A DNA stretch of 64,000 nucleotides. Source: Microbacterium luticocti DSM 19459 (GTDB lineage: Bacteria > Actinomycetota > Actinomycetes > Actinomycetales > Microbacteriaceae). Below the pieces are notes generated by a model. The model was not told where the DNA came from. It saw nothing but the letters and a program-made list of their open reading frames with translations, and searched no databases. Every line of letters starts with the position of its first letter. Position 1 is the first letter of the stretch. Below are positions 8,358 to 18,700 of this stretch, in pieces. The DNA lies in the NCBI RefSeq assembly GCF_000422405.1, contig NZ_AULS01000003.1:1-64000 (forward strand). The letters run 5' to 3'. The translations under genes and the position numbers were made by a program.

Positions 8358-10330
8358 CAGATGCGACGGATGCCACGGGCACGACGCCAGCCGACACCGG
8401 TGACGGCATGCCGGCGACGGATGCCGCAGGCGCGGACGAGACGCTGGTCCCCGGCTTCGACGACCTCGGCATCACCGGACCGGTGCTCGCCGCGATCCGC
8501 GATCTCGGCTACGAGACGCCGTCGGCCATCCAGGCGGCGACGATCCCGCCGCTGCTGGCCGGCCGTGACGTGCTGGGCACCGCACAGACCGGAACCGGCA
8601 AGACCGCGGCGTTCGCGCTGCCGCTGCTGGAGCGGCTCGACCTGTCGCAGAAGACCCCGCAGGCGCTGGTGCTGGCCCCGACCCGCGAGCTCGCACTGCA
8701 GGTGTGCGAGGCGTTCGAGTCGTATGCCGCCCGCATGAAGGGCGTGCACGTGCTGCCGGTCTACGGCGGGCAGGGGTACGGTCAGCAACTGTCGGCGCTG
8801 CGGCGCGGTGTGCACATCGTGGTGGGCACACCCGGCCGCATCATGGACCACCAGGCCAAGGGCACCCTCGACCTGTCTCACCTGAGCTACCTGGTGCTCG
8901 ACGAGGCCGACGAGATGCTCAAGATGGGCTTCGCCGAGGACGTCGAGCAGATCCTCGCGCAGACGCCGGAGGACAAGCAGGTCGCGCTGTTCTCGGCGAC
9001 CATGCCGTCGGCGATCCGACGCCTCGCGCAGCAATACCTGCACGACCCCGAAGAGATCGCGATCAAGACCAAGACCACCACCAACCAGAACATCACGCAG
9101 CGCTACCTGGTGGTCTCCTACGCGCAGAAGGTCGACGCGCTGACCCGCATCCTCGAGGTGGAGAACTTCGACGGGGTCATCGTGTTCGTGCGCACCAAGA
9201 ACGAGACCGAGACCCTCGCCGAGAAGCTGCGGGCCCGCGGCTACTCCGCCGCCGCGATCAACGGCGACGTGCCGCAGGCCCAGCGTGAGCGCTCGGTGAA
9301 CCAGCTCAAGGACGGCAAGCTCGACATCCTCGTCGCGACCGACGTCGCCGCGCGCGGGCTGGACGTCGAGCGGATCAGCCACGTGGTCAACTTCGACATC
9401 CCGACCGACACCGAGTCGTACGTGCACCGCATCGGCCGCACCGGCCGCGCCGGGCGCACCGGCGACGCGATCAGCTTCATCACGCCCCGCGAACGGTACC
9501 TGCTCGCGCACATCGAGAAGGCCACGCGGCAGCGGCCCGAGCAGATGCAGCTGCCCACCACCGAGGACGTCAACACCACCCGGCTGGCGCGCTTCGACGA
9601 CGCCATCACGACGGCGCTGGAACAGACCGACCGGATCGCGGGGTTCCGCGACGTCATCGCCCACTACGTGCGTCACCACGACGTGCCCGAGACGGATGTC
9701 GCTGCCGCGCTCGCGGTCGTGGCACAGGGCGAGACGCCGCTGCTGCTGGATCCCGAGAACGACCCGCTCGCGGCATCCGTCGACGCCGTGAACCGTCCCC
9801 CGAAGGACCGTGCCGCCCGCGACGATCGCGGACCGCGCGAACCGCGCCGCGGGCGTGGCGACTACGCCCCGTATCGGATCGAGGTGGGTCGACGTCACCG
9901 GGTGGAGCCGCGGCAGATCGTGGGCGCGCTGGCGAACGAGGGCGGGCTGCGTCGCGACGACTTCGGCGCGATCACGATCAAGCCGGAGTTCTCGATCGTC
10001 GAGTTGCCCGCGAACCTCGATCCGAAGGTGCTCGACAGGTTGAGCGGCACCCGCATCTCGGGCCGGCTCATCCAGATGCGACCCGACCGGGGTGTGCCGA
10101 ACCGGCGCCGTCCCACGGGCGACGATCGACGCGAGCGCGGCGAGCGGCCGGCATGGCGGGACCGCGACGACCGGCCACGCCGAGACGAGCGCCCGTCCGC
10201 GCGCGACCGCGACGACCGCCCGTCTGCCCGGGACCGCGACGACCGCACGTCTGCGCGGGACCGCGACGATCGCACGTCTGCGCGTGACCGCGACGATCGA
10301 CCGCCGCGCAAGCCGCGCCACAAAGGCTGA
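8354..10330 (+). CDS. deaD: DEAD-box ATP-dependent RNA helicase with DbpA-type RNA-binding domain
   Basis: 658 residues. Helicase motifs in order: the Q motif (PSAIQAATIPPLL), motif I AQTGTGKTAAF, PTRELALQV, GTPGRIMD, motif II VLDEADEML, motif III SATMPS, ARGLDVERI and HRIGRTGRAGRTG. A DbpA-like RNA-binding domain (YRIEVGRRHRVEPRQIVGAL near residues 500-575) and a highly charged Arg/Asp tail with 9-residue repeats follow. This is the DeaD/CsdA layout, acting in RNA unwinding, ribosome assembly and cold adaptation. It is coupled to the acyl-CoA ligase gene by a 4-base overlap and ends one base before a convergent gene. Confidence 0.92.
   Translation: MTDATDATGTTPADTGDGMPATDAAGADETLVPGFDDLGITGPVLAAIRDLGYETPSAIQAATIPPLLAGRDVLGTAQTGTGKTAAFALPLLERLDLSQKTPQALVLAPTRELALQVCEAFESYAARMKGVHVLPVYGGQGYGQQLSALRRGVHIVVGTPGRIMDHQAKGTLDLSHLSYLVLDEADEMLKMGFAEDVEQILAQTPEDKQVALFSATMPSAIRRLAQQYLHDPEEIAIKTKTTTNQNITQRYLVVSYAQKVDALTRILEVENFDGVIVFVRTKNETETLAEKLRARGYSAAAINGDVPQAQRERSVNQLKDGKLDILVATDVAARGLDVERISHVVNFDIPTDTESYVHRIGRTGRAGRTGDAISFITPRERYLLAHIEKATRQRPEQMQLPTTEDVNTTRLARFDDAITTALEQTDRIAGFRDVIAHYVRHHDVPETDVAAALAVVAQGETPLLLDPENDPLAASVDAVNRPPKDRAARDDRGPREPRRGRGDYAPYRIEVGRRHRVEPRQIVGALANEGGLRRDDFGAITIKPEFSIVELPANLDPKVLDRLSGTRISGRLIQMRPDRGVPNRRRPTGDDRRERGERPAWRDRDDRPRRDERPSARDRDDRPSARDRDDRTSARDRDDRTSARDRDDRPPRKPRHKG
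10202..10309 (+). repeat. Four tandem 27-base units coding RDRDDR[PT]SA
   Basis: Units at 10202-10228, 10229-10255, 10256-10282 and 10283-10309 encode RDRDDRPSA, RDRDDRTSA, RDRDDRTSA and RDRDDRPPR in the helicase tail. A partial unit (DERPSA) precedes them. DNA identity between units is high, so copy number probably changes by slippage. Confidence 0.85.
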
Positions 10331-10331
10331 G

Positions 10332-11378
10332 TCACGACGCGGCGTGCACCGTCGCAACGATGTCGACGCCGCTTGCCGCCGCCTGGTCCGCCAACTCCAG
10401 CAGCTGCTGTTCCGCCACGACTTCGTAGGCGTGCTCGGACGGCCGGCGCAGCATGTCGGTCAGCACGATCCACTCGCGCTGCCCGGGGACGACATCGAGA
10501 TTGCGGGTCACATACTCGTCGATGAGCACCCGCTCGTGTGCGGGGATCGTCTCGATCAGTGCCGCCGCGCGGTGGAAGAAGCCGGCCACGTCGCCGCGCA
10601 GCAGCACATACCGCTGCCGGGTCGGCCACCGCGGCTCGGTGATCCGGATCGCCCGGAAGTCGACGTCGTCGAAGCGGGCGTCGGTGAAGTCCGCTCGCTC
10701 GAGGCCGACCTCGCACTCGGGTCCCTCACACACGCCCTCGGTGCCGTTGAACAGCACATCCGCCAGCGTCGCGCCCAGCGCACAGTCGCGCAGCATCGAC
10801 AGCGCGACATCGAGACCGCGCAGTGTCGCCCCGGTGAAGTCGCACCGTTCGAACAGCGCATGGTCGCAGGGCGCATCGGTGATCCGTGCACCGGTGAACC
10901 GGCAGTCGCGGTACACCGACCCGCGCATCACCGGCGGCGTGCGGAATCGGTTCACAACACCGGTGGACAGCACCCCGCCGATGCGTGCACGGTCGAAGTC
11001 GACGCCCACCATGGTGCACCCGAGGAACGCCGTCGATTCCAGGTGCGCCCGTGCGAACACGACATCCTCGAACTCGCACCCGTCGAACACGATCCGGTCC
11101 AGTCGCGCACCGGTGAGGTCGACACCGGCGATGCGGGCGTCCGTCACCCGGGGCGGTGCGGTGGCGAGCAGGCCCACCTCGACCCGGCCGGCCGACACGA
11201 TCTCATCGACAGGGATGTCGGGCAGGGTCAGCCCGCGCAGGTCGACGCGGCCATCCCGCTGGTCGAACCCGAGTTCGGTGAGAGGGGTGCCGGCCCGCCA
11301 CGCGTCGAGCACGGTGAGCGCGCGCAACTCACCCTCCGGTGTCGTCCATCGTCTGCCCGTCACGCCGCCCCCGCGCAT
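10332..11378 (-). CDS. Pentapeptide-repeat protein
   Basis: 348 residues. Repeats of the A(D/N)LXX type run through most of the chain, for example ARIAGVDLTGARLDRIVFDG, AHLESTAFLGCTMVGVDFDR and DFTDARFDDVDFRAI, giving a right-handed quadrilateral beta-helix. The last 90 residues are helical with few repeats (AAALIETIPAHERVLIDEYV). Function is unknown; some relatives protect DNA gyrase from quinolones, but nothing here shows that role. The ATG follows TAGCCT (11390-11385, minus strand) by six bases, predicting a leaderless mRNA. It converges on the helicase gene with a one-base gap. The 105 bases between it and ligA hold no gene. Confidence 0.8.
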   Translation of the reverse strand: MRGGGVTGRRWTTPEGELRALTVLDAWRAGTPLTELGFDQRDGRVDLRGLTLPDIPVDEIVSAGRVEVGLLATAPPRVTDARIAGVDLTGARLDRIVFDGCEFEDVVFARAHLESTAFLGCTMVGVDFDRARIGGVLSTGVVNRFRTPPVMRGSVYRDCRFTGARITDAPCDHALFERCDFTGATLRGLDVALSMLRDCALGATLADVLFNGTEGVCEGPECEVGLERADFTDARFDDVDFRAIRITEPRWPTRQRYVLLRGDVAGFFHRAAALIETIPAHERVLIDEYVTRNLDVVPGQREWIVLTDMLRRPSEHAYEVVAEQQLLELADQAAASGVDIVATVHAAS

Positions 11379-11483
11379 GCGACCAGGCTACCCGCCGAGT
11401 GTGATCCCCCACCACGCGCGCCGCGTCGCACGGGGCCGAGCACGGTCAGACGCGGATCACCACGTGCGGCAATGACGAGTCGA

Positions 11484-13796
<2,313 letters not shown>

Positions 13797-13859
13797 CTAT
13801 GAGCGGGCCCCGACACGCGAGCGGCGCGCGGTGCGGGCCCGCGATCTGGCACGCCGACC

Positions 13860-13976
13860 GTGTCCCACAAGATGTGGGTCCCGCCGCCCGGAGGTCGCAT
13901 CTTGTGGGACACACCCGGCAGCCGTGTCCCATAAAATGCGGGCTCCGGTGCCGTCAGGTCGCACGTTGTGGGACAC
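13860..13976. repeat. Two tandem 53-base palindromic units
   Basis: Unit 1 (13860-13912) has perfect 15-base arms, GTGTCCCACAAGATG and its complement at 13898-13912. Unit 2 (13924-13976) has the same outer sequence, GTGTCCCA, and imperfect arms. The units are equal in length, have a 64-base period and share GGTCGCA before the right arm. They resemble REP-type intergenic palindromes. Confidence 0.8.
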
Positions 13977-14018
13977 GCCCGACATCAGGCGACGCTCGCG
14001 CCGTGCGGCATCCCCGCA

Positions 14019-14141
14019 ACAGGAGATCTCACGAGGACAGGACGATCCGGCCGCTCTCGTCCTGTCCCGGTGATATCTCCTGTGTTCGAGGTGGTATCTC
14101 CTGTGTTCGCGACGCGTTCGCAGTGACATCTCCCGCGTTCC
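14019..14141. repeat. Inverted repeat plus three 20-base direct repeats
   Basis: ACAGGAGAT...GGACAGGACG (14019-14044) is complementary, with small mismatches, to CGTCCTGTCC...ATCTCCTGT (14059-14083). The right arm starts a series of 20-base repeats of the form GGTGNTATCTCCTGTGTTCG at 14069-14088 and 14090-14109, with a diverged third copy at 14122-14141. Function unknown. Confidence 0.75.
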
Positions 14142-14175
14142 CGCGCCGCACCTGGGGCACCCTCGGACCCGCTGC

Positions 14176-15267
14176 CTAGACGGGAACCGCCGATACGGTG
14201 CGGTCGATCGTGAACTGGCCGATCACCCGGGTGCCGTCGTAGAGCACGGCGGTCTGGCCCGGCGCGACGCCGTCGAACGGATGCTGCGGCCGCACCGTGA
14301 CGAGGCCGTCCGCATACACCGCCTGCGCGGGCACCGGATCGGCGTGCGCACGGATCTGCACCTCGCAGTCGAACCCGCCCGGCTCGGGCTCCCGGCCCGC
14401 CCAGCTGAACCGCTCCCCCGCGATCTCGGCGGTCGCCAGCGCCTCTTTCGGCCCGACCACGACGGTGTTGCTGACGGGGCGTACCTCGAGCACGAACCGC
14501 GGCTTGCCGTCGGGGGCGGGCACGCCCAACTGCAGGCCGCGGCGCTGCCCGACGGTGTACGAGTGCGCGCCGTGGTGTGTGCCCACGACAGCGCCGGAGC
14601 GATCCACGATCTCGCCGTCGGCCTCACCCACGCGCTCGGCGAGCCAGCCGCGGGTGTCGCCGTCGGGGATGAAGCAGATGTCGTAGCTGTCGGGCTTGCG
14701 CGCTACGGCCAGCCCGCGCCGCTCGGCCTCCGCGCGCACGAGTTCCTTCGACGGCGTGTCGCCCAGCGGAAAATACGTGTGCGCCAGTTGCTCGGCGGTG
14801 AGCACCCCCAGCACGTACGACTGGTCCTTCGCCGCCTCGCTCGCCCGGTGCAGCTCGTGGCCGGCCGGGGTGTCGACGAGCTTCGCGTAATGCCCGGTGC
14901 ACACCGCGTCGAAGCCGAGCTCGAGACCGCGCTCGAGCAGGGCGGCGAACTTGATGTGCTGGTTGCAGCGCATGCACGGGTTCGGGGTGCGCCCGGCCTG
15001 ATACTCGGCGATGAAGTCGTCGACGACGTCCTGCCGGAACCGCTCCGAGAAGTCCCATACATAGAACGGGATGCCGAGCACGTCGGCCACCCGGCGGGCG
15101 TCCATGGCATCCTCGATGGTGCAGCAGCCGCGGCTGCCGGTGCGCAGCGTGCCGCCCGCGCGCGAGAGCGCCAGATGCACGCCGACCACGTCGTGCCCGG
15201 CCTCGACGGCCCGCGCGGCCGCGACGGCCGAGTCGACGCCACCGCTCATCGCCGCCAGGATCCGCAT
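14176..15267 (-). CDS. mnmA: tRNA-specific 2-thiouridylase
   Basis: 363 residues. The PP-loop [12 protein letters not shown] lies at residues 6-17. Catalytic Cys98 ([14 protein letters not shown]) and Cys198 ([10 protein letters not shown]) are both present, followed by the beta-barrel tail. MnmA adenylates the wobble uridine of Glu, Gln and Lys tRNAs and replaces O2 with sulfur passed from a cysteine desulfurase, which is the neighbouring gene. ATG 15267 is preceded by TAGACT (15279-15274, minus strand) with six bases between, so transcription is predicted to start at the ATG; this -10 overlaps the desulfurase stop codon. Confidence 0.93.
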   Translation of the reverse strand: MRILAAMSGGVDSAVAAARAVEAGHDVVGVHLALSRAGGTLRTGSRGCCTIEDAMDARRVADVLGIPFYVWDFSERFRQDVVDDFIAEYQAGRTPNPCMRCNQHIKFAALLERGLELGFDAVCTGHYAKLVDTPAGHELHRASEAAKDQSYVLGVLTAEQLAHTYFPLGDTPSKELVRAEAERRGLAVARKPDSYDICFIPDGDTRGWLAERVGEADGEIVDRSGAVVGTHHGAHSYTVGQRRGLQLGVPAPDGKPRFVLEVRPVSNTVVVGPKEALATAEIAGERFSWAGREPEPGGFDCEVQIRAHADPVPAQAVYADGLVTVRPQHPFDGVAPGQTAVLYDGTRVIGQFTIDRTVSAVPV

Positions 15268-15276
15268 GCGACAAGT

Positions 15277-16467
15277 CTACGAGCGGCCCGCTGGGCGGGG
15301 GCCGGATGCCGCGGCCCGCGCGCGTTCGACGGCCTGCGGCAGCACCGCCAGGGCCGCGTCGACATCGGCTTCGGTGGTGTCGCGGCCGAGGGTGAACCGC
15401 AGCACCTGGCGGGCCTCGGTCTCGGTCCGGCCCATCGCGGTCACCACGTGCGAGGGCTCGGGGATGCCGGCCTGGCACGCCGATCCGGTGGACGCGCACA
15501 CCCCCGCCGCATCCAGCAGGAACAGCAGCGTCTCGCCGAGGGCGCCCGAGAACAGCACATGGGCGTTGCCCGGCAGCCGGTCGATCGGGTCACCGAGCAG
15601 TTCGGCGTCGGCGACGGTGTTCAGGATGCCACGCACCAGGCGGCCCCGCAGGCCCGCCAGCCGGACGGATTCGCTCTCACGCTCGGCGGCGGCGAGCTCG
15701 GCCGCGACCGCGAACGCGGCCGCGCCGGCGACATCCTGGGTCCCGCTGCGCAGCCCGCGCTGCTGCCCGCCGCCGTGCAGCAGCGCGGCCGGCTCGCTTT
15801 CCCGCGCCACCACCAGCGCGCCGACGCCGACGGGTCCGCCGATCTTGTGGGCCGACACGCTCAGCGCCACCAGGCCTCGCGGTCCGGTCGCCTCGCCCCG
15901 CCAGGAGCGGAACGAGACCGGGACGTGTCCGAACGCGGCCACGGCGTCGGCGTGCAGCGGCACGTCGGCCGCGGCGGCCGCGGCCGACAGCGCCGCGATG
16001 TCGTTGACCGTGCCCACCTCGTTGTTGGCGGCCAGCGCGGTGGCCAGCGCGGCACCGGGAAGGGCGGCGGCGAAGACATCCGGCTCGATCCGGCCGACCC
16101 GATCCAGCGGCACCGGCACCACCCGGGCCCCCTCATGGGTGTGCAGCCATTCGACGGTGTCGACCGTGGCGTGGTGCTCGCCGTCGGGCAGTACGATCGC
16201 CTCCCGGCCGGCCGGCCGCGCCCACCACAGGCCCTTCAGTGCCGTGTTGATCGATTCGGTGCCGCCGCTGGTGAGCACGACCTCGATCGGGTCGCAGTCC
16301 AGCACCGCCGCCAGCCGCTCCCGGGATTCGGCCAGCAGCCGCCGGGCGTCCTGCCCGGCGCGGTGGATGGACGATGCGTTGCCCACGCGCTGCGCGGCCG
16401 CAAGCCACGCGTCGCGCGCCTCGGGCCGCAGCGGTGTGGTCGCGGCGTGGTCGAGGTAGATCGTCAC
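15277..16467 (-). CDS. iscS: Cysteine desulfurase, IscS/NifS type
   Basis: 396 residues of fold-type I PLP enzyme. It begins VTIYLDHAATTPLRPEARDA. The PLP-stacking His is in DGEHHATVD (residues 98-99), the Schiff-base Lys208 in SVSAHKIGGPVG and the sulfur-accepting Cys331 in ASTGSACQAG. It would remove sulfur from cysteine for MnmA and probably for Fe-S assembly, since the Suf operon in this window carries no desulfurase. The GTG start overlaps the stop of the MFS gene by four bases (GTGA), so it is translationally coupled to an unrelated transporter. A weak CAGAGT (16479-16474, minus strand) stands six bases before the GTG, resembling a decayed leaderless promoter. Confidence 0.93.
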   Translation of the reverse strand: MTIYLDHAATTPLRPEARDAWLAAAQRVGNASSIHRAGQDARRLLAESRERLAAVLDCDPIEVVLTSGGTESINTALKGLWWARPAGREAIVLPDGEHHATVDTVEWLHTHEGARVVPVPLDRVGRIEPDVFAAALPGAALATALAANNEVGTVNDIAALSAAAAAADVPLHADAVAAFGHVPVSFRSWRGEATGPRGLVALSVSAHKIGGPVGVGALVVARESEPAALLHGGGQQRGLRSGTQDVAGAAAFAVAAELAAAERESESVRLAGLRGRLVRGILNTVADAELLGDPIDRLPGNAHVLFSGALGETLLFLLDAAGVCASTGSACQAGIPEPSHVVTAMGRTETEARQVLRFTLGRDTTEADVDAALAVLPQAVERARAAASGPRPAGRS

Positions 16468-18134
16468 CGTTCCACTCTGGCACGCCGCCGGGCGGCGGGC
16501 GCAGGCTGCGGCATCGGCTCGCGGGTCGCCACCGCCCGCACGCGCAGTGCACCGACGAACCCGAGCAGCAGAAAGCCGGCCGCCACCAGCAGCGAGATGC
16601 GCGTGGCGTCGGCGAACCCGCTCGAGAGGGCCGCCACCAACGCGTCGGAGTGCTGGGCGCGCAGCTGCGCGATGGTGGCGCCGGCGCTCGAGCGGGTGGC
16701 ATCCACCAGCCGGTCGACGTTCGGCCCGGTCAGGTGCGCTGCCCGGGTCGCGGCCGGCAGCGTCACCGCCAGCGCGACCGACAGGGCGGCTCCCGACAGC
16801 GCGGTGCCCAGAGCACTGCCCACCTGGCGGAACGTGCTCTGCGTCGCCGAGCCCTGTCCCGACATCGCCGTCGGCACATCGCGCAGCACGGTGCCGGTCA
16901 GCTGCGCCGAGGCCAGCCCCAGCCCGAGCCCGTAGACGACCAGCGGTGCCGCGATGACCCAGGCCGAGGCATCCGGCCGCACGGTGAGCGCGACCGCGAC
17001 GACGCCGAGCACTTCCATCGCCAGTCCCAGGATCACCACCCCGGGCGCCCCCAACCATCCGGCCAGGTGCCGGGCGAACGCGCCCGAGGCGAACGCGCCC
17101 ACGGCCATGCCGGCCAGCACCAGACCGGCGCCGAACACGTCCAGGCCGAGCGCGTTGACCAGGAACAGCGGCAGCACGAAGACGATGGCGAACTCGCCGA
17201 CGGCGACCGTTCCCGCCGTGACGTTGCCCCACGCGAACGTCGGCAGCCGGAACAGCGACAGCTGCAGAAGCACGCCGCGGCCGGCGCGCGCCCGGCGCCA
17301 CTCCCACGCGACGAACCCGGCGATGCCGGCGACGGCGATGACCGCCAGCACCGGGATGAGCGAGATCGGCGCCGTGTGCGGCCAGACCAGACCGAAGATC
17401 TGAAAGTCCTCGGCGGGGGCCCACCAGCCCAGGTCGGGTCCCTCGATGACGACGAACACGAGGGCGGCGAAGCCGACCGCGCTGAGCAGGGCGCCGACGA
17501 TGTCGGGTCCGCCGGCGGATGCCGCAGCCTGCCGGTCGCGGGTCTCGCGCACCGTGAACAGTGCCGCGACGAACACGATCGCACCGACCGGCAGGTTGAC
17601 GAAGAAGATCCACGGCCAGGACGCCCACTGGGTGAGCGCCCCGCCGGCCAGCGGCCCGATGGCGGCGGCGCCCGAGATCACCGCCCCCCACACCCCGAAC
17701 GCGGCGGCACGGTAGCGGCCGCGGAAGGTGGCGTTCACGCTCGAGAGCGTCGTGGGCAGGATCAGCGACGCACCCAGCGCCTGCACGGCGCGGGCCGCGA
17801 TGAGCCCGGACGAGGCGTCGGCGGCCCCGGCCCACATGCTGCCGGCGACGAACACGACGATGCCGGCCAGGAACAGTCGCTTGCGGCCGAATCGGTCGGC
17901 GATGCGGCCGGCCGACAGCAGCAGCGCGGCCAGGATCGCGGCATACAGGCTGCCGACCCACTGCGCGTCGCTCAGGGTCAGGTGCAGGTCACGGACGATG
18001 TCGGGCAGGGCGACGCCGACGATCGTGCCGTCCAGGACGATCATGCCGAGCCCTGCGGCGAGGGTCGCCAGGCCCAGCCAGTCCCGCCGGGTCGGGGCGG
18101 CCACCGCTGGCGATGCCGATGCCGAGCCGGTCAT
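16464..18134 (-). CDS. MFS exporter, DHA2 (14-TM drug/H+ antiporter) type
   Basis: 556 residues with about 14 hydrophobic segments. Signatures: WLGLATLAAGLGMIVLDGTI in TM1 (the LDGTIVGVALP motif of DHA2), motif A GRIADRFGRKRLFL after TM2, and GAAAIGPLAGGALTQ in TM5 (antiporter motif C). It should export a hydrophobic or cationic compound across the membrane using the proton gradient; the substrate is unknown. ATG 18134 overlaps the DUF2871 gene stop (ATGA), and its own stop overlaps the desulfurase start. The operon promoter region carries paired palindromes typical of a TetR-type operator, but no regulator gene lies nearby. Confidence 0.88.
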   Translation of the reverse strand: MTGSASASPAVAAPTRRDWLGLATLAAGLGMIVLDGTIVGVALPDIVRDLHLTLSDAQWVGSLYAAILAALLLSAGRIADRFGRKRLFLAGIVVFVAGSMWAGAADASSGLIAARAVQALGASLILPTTLSSVNATFRGRYRAAAFGVWGAVISGAAAIGPLAGGALTQWASWPWIFFVNLPVGAIVFVAALFTVRETRDRQAAASAGGPDIVGALLSAVGFAALVFVVIEGPDLGWWAPAEDFQIFGLVWPHTAPISLIPVLAVIAVAGIAGFVAWEWRRARAGRGVLLQLSLFRLPTFAWGNVTAGTVAVGEFAIVFVLPLFLVNALGLDVFGAGLVLAGMAVGAFASGAFARHLAGWLGAPGVVILGLAMEVLGVVAVALTVRPDASAWVIAAPLVVYGLGLGLASAQLTGTVLRDVPTAMSGQGSATQSTFRQVGSALGTALSGAALSVALAVTLPAATRAAHLTGPNVDRLVDATRSSAGATIAQLRAQHSDALVAALSSGFADATRISLLVAAGFLLLGFVGALRVRAVATREPMPQPAPAARRRARVER

Positions 18135-18583
18135 CGCACCTGCTCCCGCTCCTGTGGGTGGGCCGTCCACACCGCCTGCCCCAGCATCACGACGAGCAGG
18201 ACCAGGCCGATCGTCAGCGCGATGTGGCCCATCCCGGCGATCCCCGCGGTCGCGGCCGTGACCTCGCCGCCGCCGAGTTCGGTGAGCCCGTGCACGGCCA
18301 TCATCGCGGCGCTGAGCACCACCCCGGCGTTGTAGACCCAGAAGAACACCGGGAACAGCCGATGGTGTCCGAGCGCGAAGACCCGGTCGAGCACGAGCAC
18401 GATCAGGCCGACGAGGAACCCGAGCGTGAGCAGGTGGGTGTGCAGCACGCCCAGCTGCAGCGGCCGGCCCGCTGCCAGTCCGGCGTTCTTGGTCAGCTCG
18501 CGGTAGACGAGCCCGGCGCCCAGTCCGAGCACGAGGTAGACCGCCGTGGCGACGAGGAGGAAGCGCTGCGAGTGCTTCGACAC
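18131..18583 (-). CDS. DUF2871-type integral membrane protein
   Basis: 150 residues with four predicted membrane helices. The pattern YLVLGLGAGLVYRELTK, then LGVLHTHLLTLGFLVGLIVL with paired histidines in a helix, matches the DUF2871 family, whose function is unknown. The conserved HTH and a later VHG / MGHIA give several intramembrane histidines, compatible with heme or metal binding, but that is inference. The GTG start has GGAG eight bases upstream. It is the first gene of a DUF2871-MFS-iscS transcription unit. Confidence 0.78.
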   Translation of the reverse strand: MSKHSQRFLLVATAVYLVLGLGAGLVYRELTKNAGLAAGRPLQLGVLHTHLLTLGFLVGLIVLVLDRVFALGHHRLFPVFFWVYNAGVVLSAAMMAVHGLTELGGGEVTAATAGIAGMGHIALTIGLVLLVVMLGQAVWTAHPQEREQVR

Positions 18584-18599
18584 GGGATGACTCCAACCT

Positions 18600-18634
18600 T
18601 CAGTACGACTGATATAGCTTCAGTGTAACTGAAG
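18600..18634 (-). promoter_or_regulatory. Tandem palindromic operator TCAGT-N3-ACTGA x2
   Basis: Two palindromes share the same half-sites and a 3-base spacer: TCAGT-ACG-ACTGA (18600-18612) and CTTCAGT-GTA-ACTGAAG (18618-18634). Their centres are 20 bases apart, two helical turns. They stand 16-50 bases upstream of the DUF2871 start. The geometry fits two repressor dimers on one face of DNA, covering the promoter. Confidence 0.65.
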
Positions 18635-18700
18635 GAGAGTGATTCCGCACCCCGCTCGTTCCGATCGGTGCCGGCTGTCGCCCAGGGCGACACCGAACCA

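Noticed and set aside
13860..14141. CRISPR-like appearance of the repeats between ligA and mnmA
   Set aside because: Only two or three copies of each unit, palindromic units with similar rather than variable interiors, and no cas genes nearby.
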